Assembly: GCA_947311845.1 (NCBI GenBank) | Contig: CAMZMU010000040.1 | Coordinates: forward strand, 58,545,867 to 58,609,866 | DNA: 64,000 bases | Source of the DNA: Poa pratensis | Lineage: Eukaryota > Streptophyta > Magnoliopsida > Poales > Poaceae | Direction of reading: 5' to 3' | Shown: in pieces, positions 10,981 to 20,998 of the stretch | Layout of the letters: each line of letters begins with the position of its first letter | How positions within the stretch are numbered: the stretch's first letter is position 1 | Notes under the pieces: generated by a model | The model's input: the letters and a program-made list of their open reading frames with translations, nothing else | Databases searched by the model: none | What the model was told of the DNA's origin: nothing | Made by a program: the position numbers and the translations under genes

Positions 10981-12929
10981 TTTACATCTGCACCCGGCAT
11001 TCCGGGGATTTAATGGTTCAACTTATGATAAGTTCAGGCAGCCGCAGTAGAGGAACTGGGGTCAGCAGGCGCAGTCTCGGCGGCAGAAGAAGCTTCGGTT
11101 GTTGGAGCAACCTCGGGTGTTGGAGTGGCTGCCGAGGTATCGGCAGTGTCGGGCGCCGCTCTGGCAGTAGCAGTGTCGGCTGCTTCGGCAGTGGCAATGT
11201 CGGTTGCTCCGGCATTGGCAGTCTCGGGAGCTTCAACCTCGATCTCCTCGTCAACCTCCTCTTCGCCCTCGTCATCTTCACCCTCCGAGGCATCTTCTTC
11301 ATCATCAGAGTATGCCGGCCCCGGAACGAAGTGCCGGGTCTGAGCGTAAGCAGCCATGAAGGAAGCAGCCTCCTTGCGGCGCTCGATCAGCACCGGATCT
11401 TCAGTCCATTGCGAATGGGCGCGCAAAGATTTCAGAGCATTGAGATCAATGGCCTCATACCAAGATAGCACAAAGGTCAGGGCTTGATCAGCTCCGGCGC
11501 GAGCTGCAGAAGATCTCCACTCTCGGAGCCTTATCTCGGCAGTGGACAAGCACTTGGATAATTCGGAGATGGAAACTGGAGTCGCAGAATTTGGCCATAA
11601 GGCTCCGTAAACCCGGATGCCAGCATCAAGAAGTTCAGTACCAATGGCCTTCAGAGGAGAAATGCGAGCACCCAGGGCCGTCAGGTGATCCTCAATGTCC
11701 CATTCCTCCGGGATTGGGCCAGCCTCTGCTCTTTTTGTTCGTGCCCTGCGGACAGTGTTGACTGCAGCCTCCTTGGAATGGGAAAAGTGGGCTGAAGACA
11801 GAAAAGCTATCACCGAGTTGAGATATATACCGGCATATGTTTAATGTCCGTGCGAGCAATGGAAACAAAAAGAAGGAATAAACGAAACTTACTGTCCATC
11901 TCCTTGTTAAGCCGGGTGAGCTCGCGCAGCCAAATGTCGCATTTTGCCTTGAGGGCATCTAGTGCTTCCTGTGCTGAGGTAGCGCGAACCTCGGTCTCCT
12001 CGAGGGTTTCCTTCTGCTTCTGCGCGGCTTCCTCCCTCTGCTTCAGGGCATTCTCAATGTCGGTCTTCTCGCCCTGGATCCGAGCAAGTTCCTTCTGAAG
12101 CCGAGACACTTCGTCTCGTTCCTTCTGGAGGGCAGTGGCGTGCGTGGAGTCCTTATTCTTCAGCACATCCTGAAGCTGCCTGTGGGAGGTCTGGAGTTTC
12201 CTGTGCTCCAAGAGTAGCTTCTTGAACACCTCGGTCCGGGTGTTAGTGCAATCCTGAAGAAAGAAAATATGTCGGAAGGGTGTGAGATTTCACGCCGAAT
12301 AAGCTTGACATGAGTCTCGGGGACTGCATGTCGGAAATTTGTGAAGATTCATGCCGAGTAAACTCGACACGAATCTCGAGGACTGGGTATCGAAGTTTTT
12401 TCGAAGTGGACTAGATGTTGAATTTTTGGGAAGATTTGCGCCAAGTGATTTTTACTCGGTCAAGCTTCAATCACTCGACCCGAATCTCGGGGACTGGGGA
12501 TGGTATATCTATGATCTATTGAGGAAAAGAAAAGAGCTGAGTTGAGGAAGGTTTACCTCGGTGATCTTGCTGGCATTGAGGACTGCAACTTGCAGTGCGT
12601 GTATGGACTGCGCAACCTGGCTTGGACCTGCCGGGTTAGGAGAGGAAACCTCGCTGGTGTCAGCGGCATTCCAATCCATGTTGTAGTGCCCCACCGAACC
12701 CAGGCTATTGCCGCTTTGAGTGCGCAGCTGAGGAATCTCCGAGATAGCTGTGCCGGCTCTGGCAACTAATTGCTGGTAGTTCGGGGAGTGGGTTGGAGTC
12801 ACCACCATTTGTTTCTCCGGGTTGGCAAGTTGTTTCCCGATGGCCAGTGGCTCTGTGCCGGCTTGGGCGGTGGAGTAGCTTTCCGAGTTACTGCCTCGGT
12901 GGACTTTGTGGTGGGCTTCGGCGGTGGCT

Positions 12930-13035
12930 GCGGTTTTTGCTGCTGCTGTTGCTTTTGCTTTTGCTGCTGTTGCTGTTGCTGCTGTTGATGTTACTGCGTT
13001 TGCTGCTGCTGTTGCTGTTGCTGCTGTGATGGTGG
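12930..13035 (-). repeat. CAG/CTG-type trinucleotide tract in antisense exon 4
   Basis: The plus strand reads an imperfect run of GCTGCTGTTGCT units. In the minus-strand frame used by exon 4 it encodes Ala and Thr repeats. It explains several spurious low-complexity frames on both strands. Confidence 0.8.
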
Positions 13036-14949
13036 TCGCTGTGAATTCGGTGCTACCGGAGTGTCGGTCGAGGATCACGACCTCGGGAGTATCTTGGCCT
13101 CCTCCAAGTGGGGCGTCAGAAGCCGGCAGCAGTATGACGTCCGGGGTTTTGTGTACCCGGAGTCTGTTGACCGAGGTCCCGCTGATGTCGGAAGCGGTGA
13201 GCGCATGGAGGACGCGCTCTGGTTAACTTGAAGGGCAGCACTATATTGAAACAAGAAAGATGTTATCTCGGGAAAGGGTATCACGGGAAAAGGAAGAAAG
13301 GGGAACAAGCGTATATCGGAAAAAAGTATCTTACCCTTGAGAAACTGGCAGTGTCTTCCTGGCCCGTTGCGGCTTGACCGCTCCTTTCTTCTGCAGCTTC
13401 TGTTTCTTCGCTGCAGGGTTTGAAGCTGTGGAGGTCCCAGTTTCCGGAGTACCGGTCTCTGCGCGCTTGCGAGATCCAACTTGTTTGCCCATAGTAGCAG
13501 GGCGTGTACTCGGAGCAGGGCCGCCCGGGTTAGCTGTTTCCGAGGGTGGAGGGTGAGCACATGCGATGGGACGAGCATCAATTACCTCTAACATTTCGCA
13601 ATCATCATCGTCCGACCAATCTCGGATTGAGGCTCGGGCTCGAGGCTTACCCGAGGTAGGGGCGCCTGCAGCCGGAATCGGCAGCTGATCCTCATCATCC
13701 GGGTCTTCTACCTCGGTGACGGCGGGGCAGGTATATCTTGGCCCCATTTGGCGGAGGGATCCTCTCCATCTTCGGCCTTTTGCCGAGTAAACCTCTGCGA
13801 GTCAAAAGCAGTAAAACCGAGTTAGTTTATGAGGCAAGTGTGGAGCCGGCATAAGAGTGATCTCGGCAGAAAAAAGTATGTCGGTATAAGTTGCCAGGTT
13901 ACTTACTTGCTCCGGAAGCCGAGTTCTGTCGTGAGGTTCTAGACTCCATTCCCATTCCTCGGTCATCGTCGTGCGGGCAATTGCCTTGACACGTCTTCTG
14001 ACCTCGGGTTTGGTCAGATCATGGGTGCTGATCCGGGTTGGATCATACTGGCCACTCATGTGGCAAATCTTGTGAACCCGATCTTGGAGGGGGGAGACTC
14101 GGCGGCTGACGAAGGTCGTTAAGAGATCATCGCTAGTTAGGCCTGCCCCCACAAGCTCCTCGACGATCTTGTGAATTTGATTGATCTCGAGGTTTGTTTC
14201 CCTTGGGTTGAAGCTCCAGTTATGCTGCTCCGTGGGGGTAGCAAGAGCAAATACCGGCAGGTTCAGAAGGTCGACATTGTCTGGGCTGTCCGGGTTCTTC
14301 ACGTAGAAGAATGTGCGCTGCCATTTCCGGCATGACTCCAGGCCTTGAATCCGAGGGAAGATGGAACCTCTCCGAGGTATAACTGTAGCGGCTCCGCACG
14401 GGGTCATCTCCTTGGGGAAGTTCTTGTTCTACGGATCCGGGACACTCTGCTTTCGGAGTTGGAAATACTTGGCCCAGAGCTCAACGGTGGGCCAGAGTCC
14501 GAGGTATCCCTCGAAGAAAGCAACGCACGCCGAAAGTGTTGTGATGGCATTAGCTGGGAGATGATGGGGTTGAAGATGAATCTTGTCGAGGAAAGCTCGG
14601 AAGAATGAGCTCGCCGGGAGTCCGAAGCCGCGCTCAAAATGCGCGACAAAGACTACCCGCTCCCCATTTTGAAGATCCGGTTCGGCCTCTGTGCCGGGAA
14701 CCCAGCATATCACTTGTGCCGGAATTCGCTTGGTCCGGACTAGCCAGTCTATCTCGCCCCGGGTTACGTCGGAACCTTCCCACCCGGCGCGCTCACCCTC
14801 TTCGACGACATCCTCGGCAGGTTCCGGGGTATGGCTGGATGACATCTCGGATGGGATCTGCAAAAGAGGCATAGGTTGAACCGAGATAAGTATCTCGGAA
14901 TATTTGGGCAAAAGAGGAAAGTGCATAAAATGCGGGAAACACAAATCTG

Positions 14950-15220
14950 TGGCTAAGTGTTTGGCGGAAAGATCTACGGAGAAAGATAAATAGCAGATAA
15001 ATGCAAGAATTTATAAGTTGAAATCTAGGAGAGTCTACGGAGGAAGTATTGCAAGGATGTTAAGAAATACAATGGAGAAGATCTAGAGGGGACCTAAGCA
15101 ACTAAGTTAAGTAGCATCTACGGAGGGGCTGAGCAAGTTCATCGGGGAAGATGAATAGATCCATCGGAGAAGAGGAACGTGTTCATCGGAGGGGATGAAC
15201 ACGTTCATCGGCAATGCTAA
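14950..15220. repeat. Short GGAGAAGAT / CATCGGAGG repeats in intron 1 of the antisense gene
   Basis: Degenerate short units such as ATCTACGGAGGAAG and TTCATCGGAGGGGATGAACA recur through this stretch, which lies inside the proposed first intron. There is no open frame. Confidence 0.5.
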
Positions 15221-15445
15221 GGGCGAGGAACTCACCGATCTGGCGGCGGCGTTGCGAGGCGAAGAAGCGCGGGGTGTGCCAGAGTTGAGCGCGTCCGGTG
15301 GCGGCGCGAGGTGCTCCGGTGGACGGTGGTTCGTGAGATCTGGCGTCGTGCGGTGGCGGAGCTCACTGCGCGGCGGCGGCGGTGTTGCAGGAGAGAGAGA
15401 AAGGAGAACAGAGCGGTGAAGAAGATGGTTTGGATCGCCCCGCTC

Positions 15446-15458
15446 CCCTATTTATGGA
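15446..15458 (-). promoter_or_regulatory. TATA box of the antisense gene
   Basis: On the minus strand the sequence reads CTCCATAAATAGGGG. Transcription would start about 30 bp downstream, near 15420, followed by a CT-rich leader with no ATG and a GATCG/GTGAG splice donor at 15236/15235. Position and layout fit a plant core promoter. Confidence 0.6.
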
Positions 15459-15799
15459 GGTGAGGGCGTGCGGTTTCCGTATTTACCGCGTGCGGTTACC
15501 GTAACGGGCGCGCGGATTAACCGTGCACGATCAGCGCGGTTGCGATGTTTGCGGCCGCACGATCAGCCGCATCGTGGGCCGCAATGTGGTAACTGCCCGC
15601 GGCGTGATCGCGTGCGGTTACTGGCGCGGGAATCAAGGAGGCACGCTACGGTCAAACGCACTCGAGTGCTTTTGAGACGTGACCGCTCGTGACGTATGCG
15701 GCGTGCGTGCAGAGACATGTCTGTCCGCGCACAGGAACCGAGGCAGCGCACAGCGTCTCTTTGCCACGTGCTGTGGAGAGATCTTTGAGAGATTTTGGG

Positions 15800-16110
15800 A
15801 ATCTTCTTGTGTCGGAGAGACCGGCACAAGGGCAGATCTCGAAGGTTGTGGAAAGTTTGGTCCTTGAAGCTTGCGATAAACCGGCATGTGAATGTCGATA
15901 TTTGATCAGGATAAAACGGTTGCCTTGTGTCGGATCAACCGGCATACGGGCATATGGCGAAACAGTTGGAGGTTTTATCTGGATATTGGAGATGTACCGA
16001 CATGGTTATGTCGGGTGGTTGGGTTAAGTTGAGTTGGTCGTGAAAGCTTGACTTGCTCTTTCAGCGGAGTTCTTGTGTCGAAGAAACCGACACAGGGCAA
16101 GTGTCGGAAT
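15800..16110 (+). repeat. Three diverged repeats before the polypurine tract
   Basis: The block CTTGTGTCGGAGAGACCGGC followed by a purine-rich ACAGGGCA-like tail recurs near 15807, 15922 and 16072 with substitutions. The stretch is otherwise non-coding and lies between the antisense promoter and the 3' LTR. Confidence 0.55.
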
Positions 16111-16235
16111 CAGTTGGAGGGGTTATTAGTGGTCTTACGGTTGAACCGACATGGTTATGTCGGATGCTTGTTATGGTTGTTTCGGTTGTTTAAACCTGCT
16201 GTGGCCCTTCATCCAAGGCTGCAGGACCGCACCAG

Positions 16236-16248
16236 CTTCGGGGACTAA
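16236..16248 (+). other. Polypurine tract region of the Tat element
   Basis: The sequence CTTCGGGGACTAA lies immediately before the LTR start TGTCGGGGGG. Plus-strand DNA synthesis would be primed here. It is a rather short, pyrimidine-interrupted tract. Confidence 0.6.
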
Positions 16249-16884
16249 TGTCGGGGGGCTACCCCCGGGTAAGGTCATGATATGGTATAAGCGATGTCCC
16301 AGAGGTGGGCCAGGTTACAGTAAAGCCGGCATGCCCGGACCGCATAGGTGACCAAGGGGTGGTATTGGTACAAACCGACATTGGTAAATCAAGATGTCCC
16401 GGGGCAGGAGGAACCGAGGTATAATGCTGGTGCCAACCGGCATAGGTTGACCGAGATAAAGGATCCGAGACATCATAACCGACATATATGTGTCGGTGTC
16501 TTGTGTGTTTTCTTATGTGCAGGGAAGGTTATTCAGGAAACGGAATCCGGCATATCCATGCCGGGTTATCCTTGTGTCGGACAGAGGTCAATGCTCCTGT
16601 CACATCCCGTCTGGCACGGAAGCGCCTGACACGGGAGCGTGCAGGAGGAGCGAGATGGCAGGCCATCATTCCACCGCTGACTCCGGGTTATCCGGGAACA
16701 GACTGCGAGGCAGAGGTATGGGCAGGCCTTGTCCTGTCTCTGGCAGATGGTACCTTCTAGGCGTGCCGTAGAGCTGCAGGAGATGGGCTTGTCACGTCCT
16801 GTCTCTGACAGGAGTAACATCATGACATACCTGTGGCGTGGCTACAGTGTTCCGGGAGGGGTGTTCCCGTAACTCGGTTTTAGC

Positions 16885-16894
16885 CTATAAGTAT
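16885..16894 (+). promoter_or_regulatory. TATA-like box in the LTR
   Basis: CTATAAGTAT within the LTR is the best core promoter candidate for sense transcription of this family. Confidence 0.5.
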
Positions 16895-17530
16895 GTCTGC
16901 ACCCCCTCCTGTGTGAGGGACGGCCAGAGGAGAGGCACAGAGAGACATTCCCCCCCCCCCCCCCCCTTAGCTTCATCTTCTGTCTTGTGTTCATCACCAT
17001 TGTTGAGATATACAGCTCAAGGAGCAGCATGTACACGTGGTACCGAGATATAGAGAGAGGGGCAGGCAGGAGTAGGGGCTTTACCTCCTCACGAGGGCCC
17101 TGAACCTGGGTAGATCTTGGTGTCACTAGTACAGAACGACACATCGGATACCCCTCTATGGAAACGGCAGGCGTTAGGCGACGGAGAATCGCGCTTTCCG
17201 CGCGGCCAGTGCGTACAAACCTGAACTGGGCCGCGGCTGGCCCGTCAACATAGGTAACGGAGAAAGTATTAACTCCGTTACCCATAGTATTGGCAACGGT
17301 CTTAATTCTGGCTCCGTTTCCGATATGTGCCTCTATAGCAACGGAGACTTTTGGGTGTCCGTTTCCAATGTGGACACGTTCCATCTTGGAATTCGAAGCG
17401 AGGCGAGTAAATGCCATGGCGTAGTGGCACCGCCCACTACTCCTTGAAAACCCCAATCCTTGCTAGCTCAAGACGCCACCGAATCTGCTCTCTCTCTCTC
17501 TCGCTCGCTCCCTCCTACTGATTAGCGAAG

Positions 17531-17929
17531 ATGCCTCGCAGCAACGACACACATGAGCACACTGAGTCGCCGAGGGACAGTCCCCCCGTCAGCGGCGAGT
17601 CCGTTGAAGGACCGACGCCGGAGACGAGCGACGACGAATACGCCAACTTCCATGATCCCACCTTGATGCTGGGCCCGCCGAAGGTTGATTCTGATGACGA
17701 GTCAACCGAAGAGGAGAAGGAGGAGGAGGAGGAGGAGGACGACGAGGAGGACGAGGCGGAGGCGCCGGTCCCGAAGAAGGGAGCCCCGGCGACGGAGAAG
17801 AAAGCCGCCGCCACCGCCTCCGATATGCTGCCGCCGCCGCCGCCACCACCTCCAATGGCCCCCAATAAGCGAGGCCGTGAGAAGGACGAGGGTTGCGTGG
17901 AAGCAGGGCGCAAGAAAAACAAGAAGTAG
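17531..17929 (+). CDS. Acidic, proline-rich protein of unknown function in a CACTA element
   Basis: The 132-residue frame starts at ATG 17531 after a CT-rich leader-like stretch (17486-17518). It is Ser/Glu/Asp-rich, with a run of acidic residues at about 57-78, then a Lys/Ala-rich section, eight consecutive prolines at about 99-106, and a basic C-terminus (KKNKK). No known domain is recognised. The high-GC, triplet-rich sequence could be a captured host exon or an element-specific protein. I cannot exclude that it is a chance frame. Confidence 0.4.
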   Translation: MPRSNDTHEHTESPRDSPPVSGESVEGPTPETSDDEYANFHDPTLMLGPPKVDSDDESTEEEKEEEEEEDDEEDEAEAPVPKKGAPATEKKAAATASDMLPPPPPPPPMAPNKRGREKDEGCVEAGRKKNKK

Positions 17930-18137
17930 CTAGTAGTAGTTCTATAAGTTCTCCAACTGTAATTTACTTTATTATTATTAATATGTACTGCGTATGTAAT
18001 GTAGTAATCACTAATATTAATATAAGTATCCTATAAGTGGTTTTCTCCATATAGTAGAGATTAGGAAAATATTATTCCAGAGAGTAGAAGAAATTCCACA
18101 GAGTGGGCGCGTAGGTCCCACACCTCAGTGGAAGAAA

Positions 18138-18172
18138 CACAAAGGAAACGGTCCTTCTAAAGAACCGTTTCC
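18138..18172. repeat. Perfect short palindrome in CACTA element
   Basis: AGGAAACGGTCCTT is followed within four bases by its near reverse complement AAGAACCGTTTCCT. It lies between the first frame and the TATA-like site, and uses the same GGAAACGG motif as the subterminal repeats. Confidence 0.6.
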
Positions 18173-18180
18173 TATGTTTT

Positions 18181-18193
18181 ACCTATATATATG
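18181..18193 (+). promoter_or_regulatory. TATA-like box within the CACTA element
   Basis: CCTATATATATGG is a good TATA match. A GC-rich, CT-rich leader-like sequence follows from about 18215. The downstream frames are low-complexity, so no gene is called. Confidence 0.4.
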
Positions 18194-18329
18194 GGCGTAC
18201 AGAGCAAAACCTAACACTCGTTTCCTCACTCTGTCCCAGTATGCTAGATCTGTTCGTGGCGGCGCCTCCTGGCGTTGCGGCCATCGCCGGCGCCGTGGCG
18301 GCGCCGTCTCCGCCCAGACGACGGCTATC

Positions 18330-18430
18330 ACGGCGAGGTCTTCGCCATCTCCCCCGACACGGCGAGGTGTTCGCCATGTCCCCCGACACGGCGAGGTCTT
18401 CGCCATCTCGCCCGACACGGCGAGGTCGTC
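18330..18430 (+). repeat. Tandem repeat of about 31 bp, three to four copies
   Basis: The unit CGACACGGCGAGGTCTTCGC, followed by CATCTCCCC, repeats at about 31-32 bp with few changes. It produces repeat-rich frames on both strands. Confidence 0.8.
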
Positions 18431-18510
18431 GCTCTGTCCGCTTCCTCTGCCTCCACCACTTCCGGATCTCCTAGATCGATCCAACGGCGACGTGAAGAAG
18501 GTATCAGATC

Positions 18511-18809
18511 CACATCCGGTAGTTCTATCTAGATCATTTCTTGATGTAGTTAACTTGCCTATTGTGCACTTGCAACTAGTTGTAGTTTAGCTTACTTGTT
18601 GATAGTAGTTCAGTTCACATCCGGTAGTTCTATCTAGATCATTTCTTGATGTAGTTAACTTGCCTATTGTGCACTTGCAACCGGTTGTAGTTTCGCTAAC
18701 TTGTTGATAGTAGTTCAGTTCACATCCGGTAGTTCTATCTAGATCATTTCTTGATATAGTTAACTTGCCTATTGTGCACTTGCAGCCGGTTGTAGTTTAG
18801 CTAACTAGT
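18511..18809 (+). repeat. 105-bp tandem repeat, nearly three copies
   Basis: Units start with CACATCCGGTAGTTCTATCT at 18511, 18616 and 18721, exactly 105 bp apart and nearly identical. They are non-coding. The low divergence suggests a recent expansion. Confidence 0.92.
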
Positions 18810-18829
18810 CCATATGAAAACAGGAGTCT

Positions 18830-19480
18830 ATTTCGGTGACACTGCATAAAAAAGTCGGAGACACAGAACAAACAACGAACATTACTCAAGAGAGTAGTGT
18901 TTGTTGACTTTCCCATAATGGCCTCCAATTATATACACAGGTCAGTACACACTATATACTACTGTATACTTCATATTATTGTGTTAAATTGTTTGTTCTA
19001 TCTAGTAGTGTCAGAACTAACATAAATCCTTATTTACATTTAGGGATATCAAGCGGTTCCCTTTCAAACTCCACCATACATATCCACCGTCGCTATTGTG
19101 ACGTTTTGGTACACTGCATAAAATACTTTTTTACGTAAGAGTGTTTTATACAGTGTCGCCGAAATGTCACATCGGTGACGTATTAGATTAGATTTCGGTG
19201 ACACTGCGTAAAAAATCCAGAGCCGGTGGTGGCCTCCATGGAAAGGATGATCGTTGTCAGGCATCCTATGAAGCTGCTGACATCGCAATATCTTGTCGAC
19301 AAGCCGTGTGTTGGCTGCTCCGGTTCATCAATAAGAGCCACCTCAAGACATAGGTAAGATATCGTTTCAGTTTGCTTAAATTCATAGTGTATTTGTTTTA
19401 GCATATGTATTTAACAATTGTAACTCTATTTACTAATGTATAGGGTCCAAAGCTTCAACATCCTTCTCTCAAGAAGTTGA
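18830..19480. repeat. Dispersed CGGTGACACTGC motifs in CACTA interior
   Basis: The motif TTCGGTGACACTGCATAAAA occurs near 18832 and 19193 on the plus strand and in inverted form near 19140, with a partial copy near 19110. The rest of the stretch is AT-rich and non-coding. Confidence 0.5.
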
Positions 19481-20978
19481 GATAAGAAGAGATAGCTAGA
19501 GTGACACCTGCGAGGATTGTGGAAAAGGATGTAGGGAAGAAATCATATATTCTTTCCGTCCTTTGACATGATAGGCTTAGTATAGATGAAATCTGTTATC
19601 GTTTTACCTCTTATATTTGTCACATCTTGTGATGCAATTTTAAAGGTGAAATTGTGATGGAAATGTAAAGTTACATTGTGATATGAATGAAATCTGTTAC
19701 CGTTTTAGTATTTGAGCTTGTGCTGTGAGATTTTAAGTATCTAGTGGCATTTGTAAACGTGGCATCCTGTAACCGAAATATGAGAAATGCTCAGTGCAAA
19801 CGGGTGGATGGCAAACTCCGTATCTGATGAAGGAAAACTAAGGAAACGGAGGTCTGCGCACAACCGTTGCCAAATGGAGACCTCATCGGAAACGGTTTTT
19901 GGCCTCCGTTACCGATGAAGGCCTTCACATCAGTGACAGAGGCGGGGACACGGACCCTTTCTCCATTGCGAAGGGGTTTTTGGCCCGTTTCCGATGTGTC
20001 GTTCTGTACTAGTGTGTGCTTGTGTGTTCTTTGTGTGTGCTTCTTAGCGCGCTAGCCCTCTCCCGGATCCACCAGCGTCCATCGGCCCCACACTTTAGCC
20101 ATACTATGGCATCTGCCATGTTACCACCACGACAACCTTCTACCCCACGTTCTACCATCGGTTAGAGGACCCCCGTCTCCTATCTACGCTGCCGATACGA
20201 CGATAGCTTCCATCCAGATCTTGTAAAAAGGAGGCTGCGATAACCCTCGAATCCAAAACGCGAGCTATACACCCCACTCCACCCGGTACTTTAACGTGGT
20301 TTCAACGAATCAACACGAGCAGATGACAGGAAGAACAATAATAAATGGCAGAAGGCCGGTAACAAACACGACACCAATGGCAAGATGGCAGGTAGTACAC
20401 GGCAAAACGGGCGTTGGCCGGCTCGACTGACATGAGCTTCTACGTCTTAATAAACCTTCTGACACGCCAACTCGCTGGAGTCGACGTGACCATCATCCTC
20501 TTCGTATTAATTGCAGTGGAACATATATACCCGCGGACGAACGGCGAGACGCCAACTAAGACGGAAAAGAATCCCCCGAATATCTCCTAACAATTCGAAC
20601 ATTCCAACGTACCCAACGAATCTAAGACGGCGAGACACGAAATATCTTGGCAAGCACATCGATTCCTTAGAAAGCATTGAATGTACGTTACTCCCTATGT
20701 AGCCTCCGGAGTAAAAACCTGTCTTTTCTTGATCTGGGAGGACTGGAAAAGCTAACCTATGGAATACCATCGTGCCTTATCTTCTTGGGAAAAGGAACTG
20801 GTGCCCACAGCAACATAGCGAACATATGTTCATGCCGACTCCAGGGATCCGGCATCACCGGAGGGTACGGAGGTGCGAACCAGGACATAAAGGACGACCA
20901 AAAAGCTAAAATCCCTGAACACGGCACCAATGGAAAGACGCCAACTTGAACACGGCAAAACAGGCATGGTCAGATCAC

Positions 20979-20998
20979 GCCGACTCCCTGGAGTCGGC
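20979..20998. repeat. 20-bp palindrome GCCGACTCCCTGGAGTCGGC
   Basis: A dyad with 9-bp arms. The same or nearly the same palindrome is at 22122-22141 and 41333-41352, each next to a GATC-containing motif. Confidence 0.85.

Larger units (their letters stand above)
11034..15420 (-). pseudogene. Spliced antisense gene of the Tat element (gypsy-type PF04195-like protein)
   Basis: I do not know the function. Proposed exons (minus strand) are E1 about 15420-15236 (5' UTR, no ATG), E2 14857-13907, E3 13794-13335, E4 13240-12557, E5 12253-11893 and E6 11791-11034. All five introns (378, 112, 94, 303 and 101 bp) are GT-AG, and the four coding junctions join compatible frames. The first ATG after E1 is at 14845. 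E2 carries the grass 'putative gypsy type transposon' domain (VVFVAHFERGFGLPASSFF, LPANAITTLSACVAFFEGYL). E4 is Ala/Thr-rich from a trinucleotide repeat. E5 is a long coiled coil. E6 ends in an acidic and Ala/Thr-rich tail. A TAG at 14429-14431 and frameshifts near 13715 and 13210 break it. Extra ORFs, some antisense, are known in Tat elements; the promoter and splicing model is my inference. Confidence 0.75.
17124..20014 (+). mobile_element. Non-autonomous CACTA transposon inside the LTR
   Basis: The left end reads CACTAGTACAGAACGACACA and the right end (19991-20014) is its reverse complement, giving a perfect terminal inverted repeat of more than 20 bp. The duplicated target TGT is at 17121-17123 and 20015-20017. 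Internal TCCGTTNCC and GGNAACGGA motifs near both ends (for example 17256-17285 and 19880-19915) look like subterminal repeats. No transposase is encoded, so it depends on another element. Length is 2891 bp. Confidence 0.93.
4759..20134 (+). mobile_element. Tat-lineage Ty3/Gypsy LTR retrotransposon, 5' part off window
   Basis: Domain order on the plus strand is gag, aspartic protease, reverse transcriptase, degenerate RNase H, archaeal-type RNase H and integrase, then a long region with an antisense gene, a polypurine tract and the 3' LTR. A second RNase H plus a long region between pol and the 3' LTR is diagnostic for the Tat lineage. The 5' LTR and 5' UTR are cut off by the CACTA insertion and the window edge. 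The 3' LTR begins TGTCGGGGGG at 16249 and ends CCACGACA at 20134. All coding domains carry stops or indels, so this copy is dead. The family name was not assigned. Confidence 0.93.
16249..20134 (+). repeat. 3' LTR of the Tat retrotransposon, split by a CACTA element
   Basis: The LTR starts TGTCGGGGGGCTACCCCCGG and ends ACCACCACGACA. Removing the CACTA element and one copy of its 3-bp duplication leaves about 990 bp, a normal LTR length. A TATA-like box lies at 16885-16894. No 5' LTR is in view for dating. Confidence 0.8.
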
